A stretch of 6,182 nt of DNA from a bacterium. GTDB taxonomy: Bacteria > Vulcanimicrobiota > Vulcanimicrobiia > Vulcanimicrobiales > SCRA01. The translations under genes were made by a program, and so were the position numbers. The stretch is taken from NCBI GenBank assembly GCA_004298675.1, contig SCRI01000070.1:1-6182 (forward strand). The letters run 5' to 3'. Under the pieces are notes generated by a model. That model searched no databases and had not been told where the DNA came from. It worked only from the letters and a program-made list of their open reading frames with translations. Shown here in pieces: positions 6,088 to 6,182 of the stretch. The number at the start of each line of letters is the position of its first letter. Position 1 is the stretch's first letter.

Positions 6088-6182
6088 CCCGGCGGCGGAT
6101 CGTTGGCTCATGGCTTTTCTTACCTGCCGCAGGTAGTCGATCGAACCGATCTGGGAGCCTTTCCGGTGCTTAGGCACTGCAG
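6088..6182. other. Region after rsgA with clustered inverted repeats, no sure gene
   Basis: Three hairpin-like repeats lie in 95 bases. TACCTG 6121-6126 pairs with CAGGTA 6130-6135 (nearly a perfect 15-base palindrome), GATCG 6139-6143 with CGATC 6147-6151, and GTGC 6166-6169 with GCAC 6174-6177. GGCTC 6105-6109 and GAGCC 6155-6159 could close the first two into one branched structure. No T-run follows the stems in the rsgA direction, so a standard terminator is not shown. On the - strand a GTG at 6177 opens a frame beginning PKHRKGSQIGSIDYLRQVRK, which looks protein-like for some 20 codons but then runs antisense through rsgA. It may be a structured RNA, a terminator region or the edge of another gene outside the window. 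Confidence 0.3.

Noticed and set aside
6139-6160. tRNA T-loop-like GGTTCGATC on the - strand
   Set aside because: No matching T-stem, anticodon arm or acceptor stem could be built around it, so it is not a tRNA gene.
5719-6177. - strand open frame of 152 codons overlapping the end of rsgA
   Set aside because: Most of it is antisense to rsgA's GTPase and zinc regions and has no domain. Only its first 20 or so codons look protein-like, and these are reported as a weak observation rather than a gene.

Overview
The window comes from a high-GC bacterial chromosome and holds ordinary core genes. There is no sign of mobile DNA, CRISPR, rRNA or tRNA genes. A membrane diadenylate cyclase (CdaA), its partner CdaR and GlmM sit together with a c-di-AMP riboswitch, which points to a c-di-AMP-using lineage. 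The GC content, the short CdaR with two YbbR repeats and the secreted LysM-NlpC/P60 enzyme would fit a deep-branching high-GC phylum (Eremiobacterota/Dormibacterota/Armatimonadota-like) or an actinobacterial relative. This placement is a guess from style, not a phylogeny.

Layout from left to right: the 3' end of a malate dehydrogenase gene on the + strand (to 169); then, on the - strand, a small Tic20/DUF4870-like membrane protein (586-197), a secreted LysM + NlpC/P60 peptidoglycan hydrolase (1378-635, TTG start), a ydaO-type c-di-AMP riboswitch just before that gene (about 1520-1392), glmM (3003-1654, GTG start), cdaR (3691-3020), cdaA (4539-3688) and an unrecognised 174-residue protein (5063-4539). 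Diverging from this block on the + strand is rsgA, the ribosome-assembly GTPase (5125-6087). The last 95 bases hold no convincing gene but are rich in inverted repeats.

The - strand block reads as one biological unit. Transcription runs unknown protein -> cdaA -> cdaR -> glmM, with start/stop overlaps (TAATG, ATGA) or a 16-base gap. The next gene downstream is a cell-wall hydrolase whose leader is a c-di-AMP sensor. CdaA makes c-di-AMP, CdaR and GlmM are its known modulators, GlmM also supplies glucosamine-1-phosphate for peptidoglycan, and the riboswitch would let the c-di-AMP level set production of the enzyme that cuts peptidoglycan. The synthase operon and a c-di-AMP-controlled output are therefore adjacent, forming a compact wall-homeostasis circuit. 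The most novel protein is the unrecognised one translationally coupled to cdaA.
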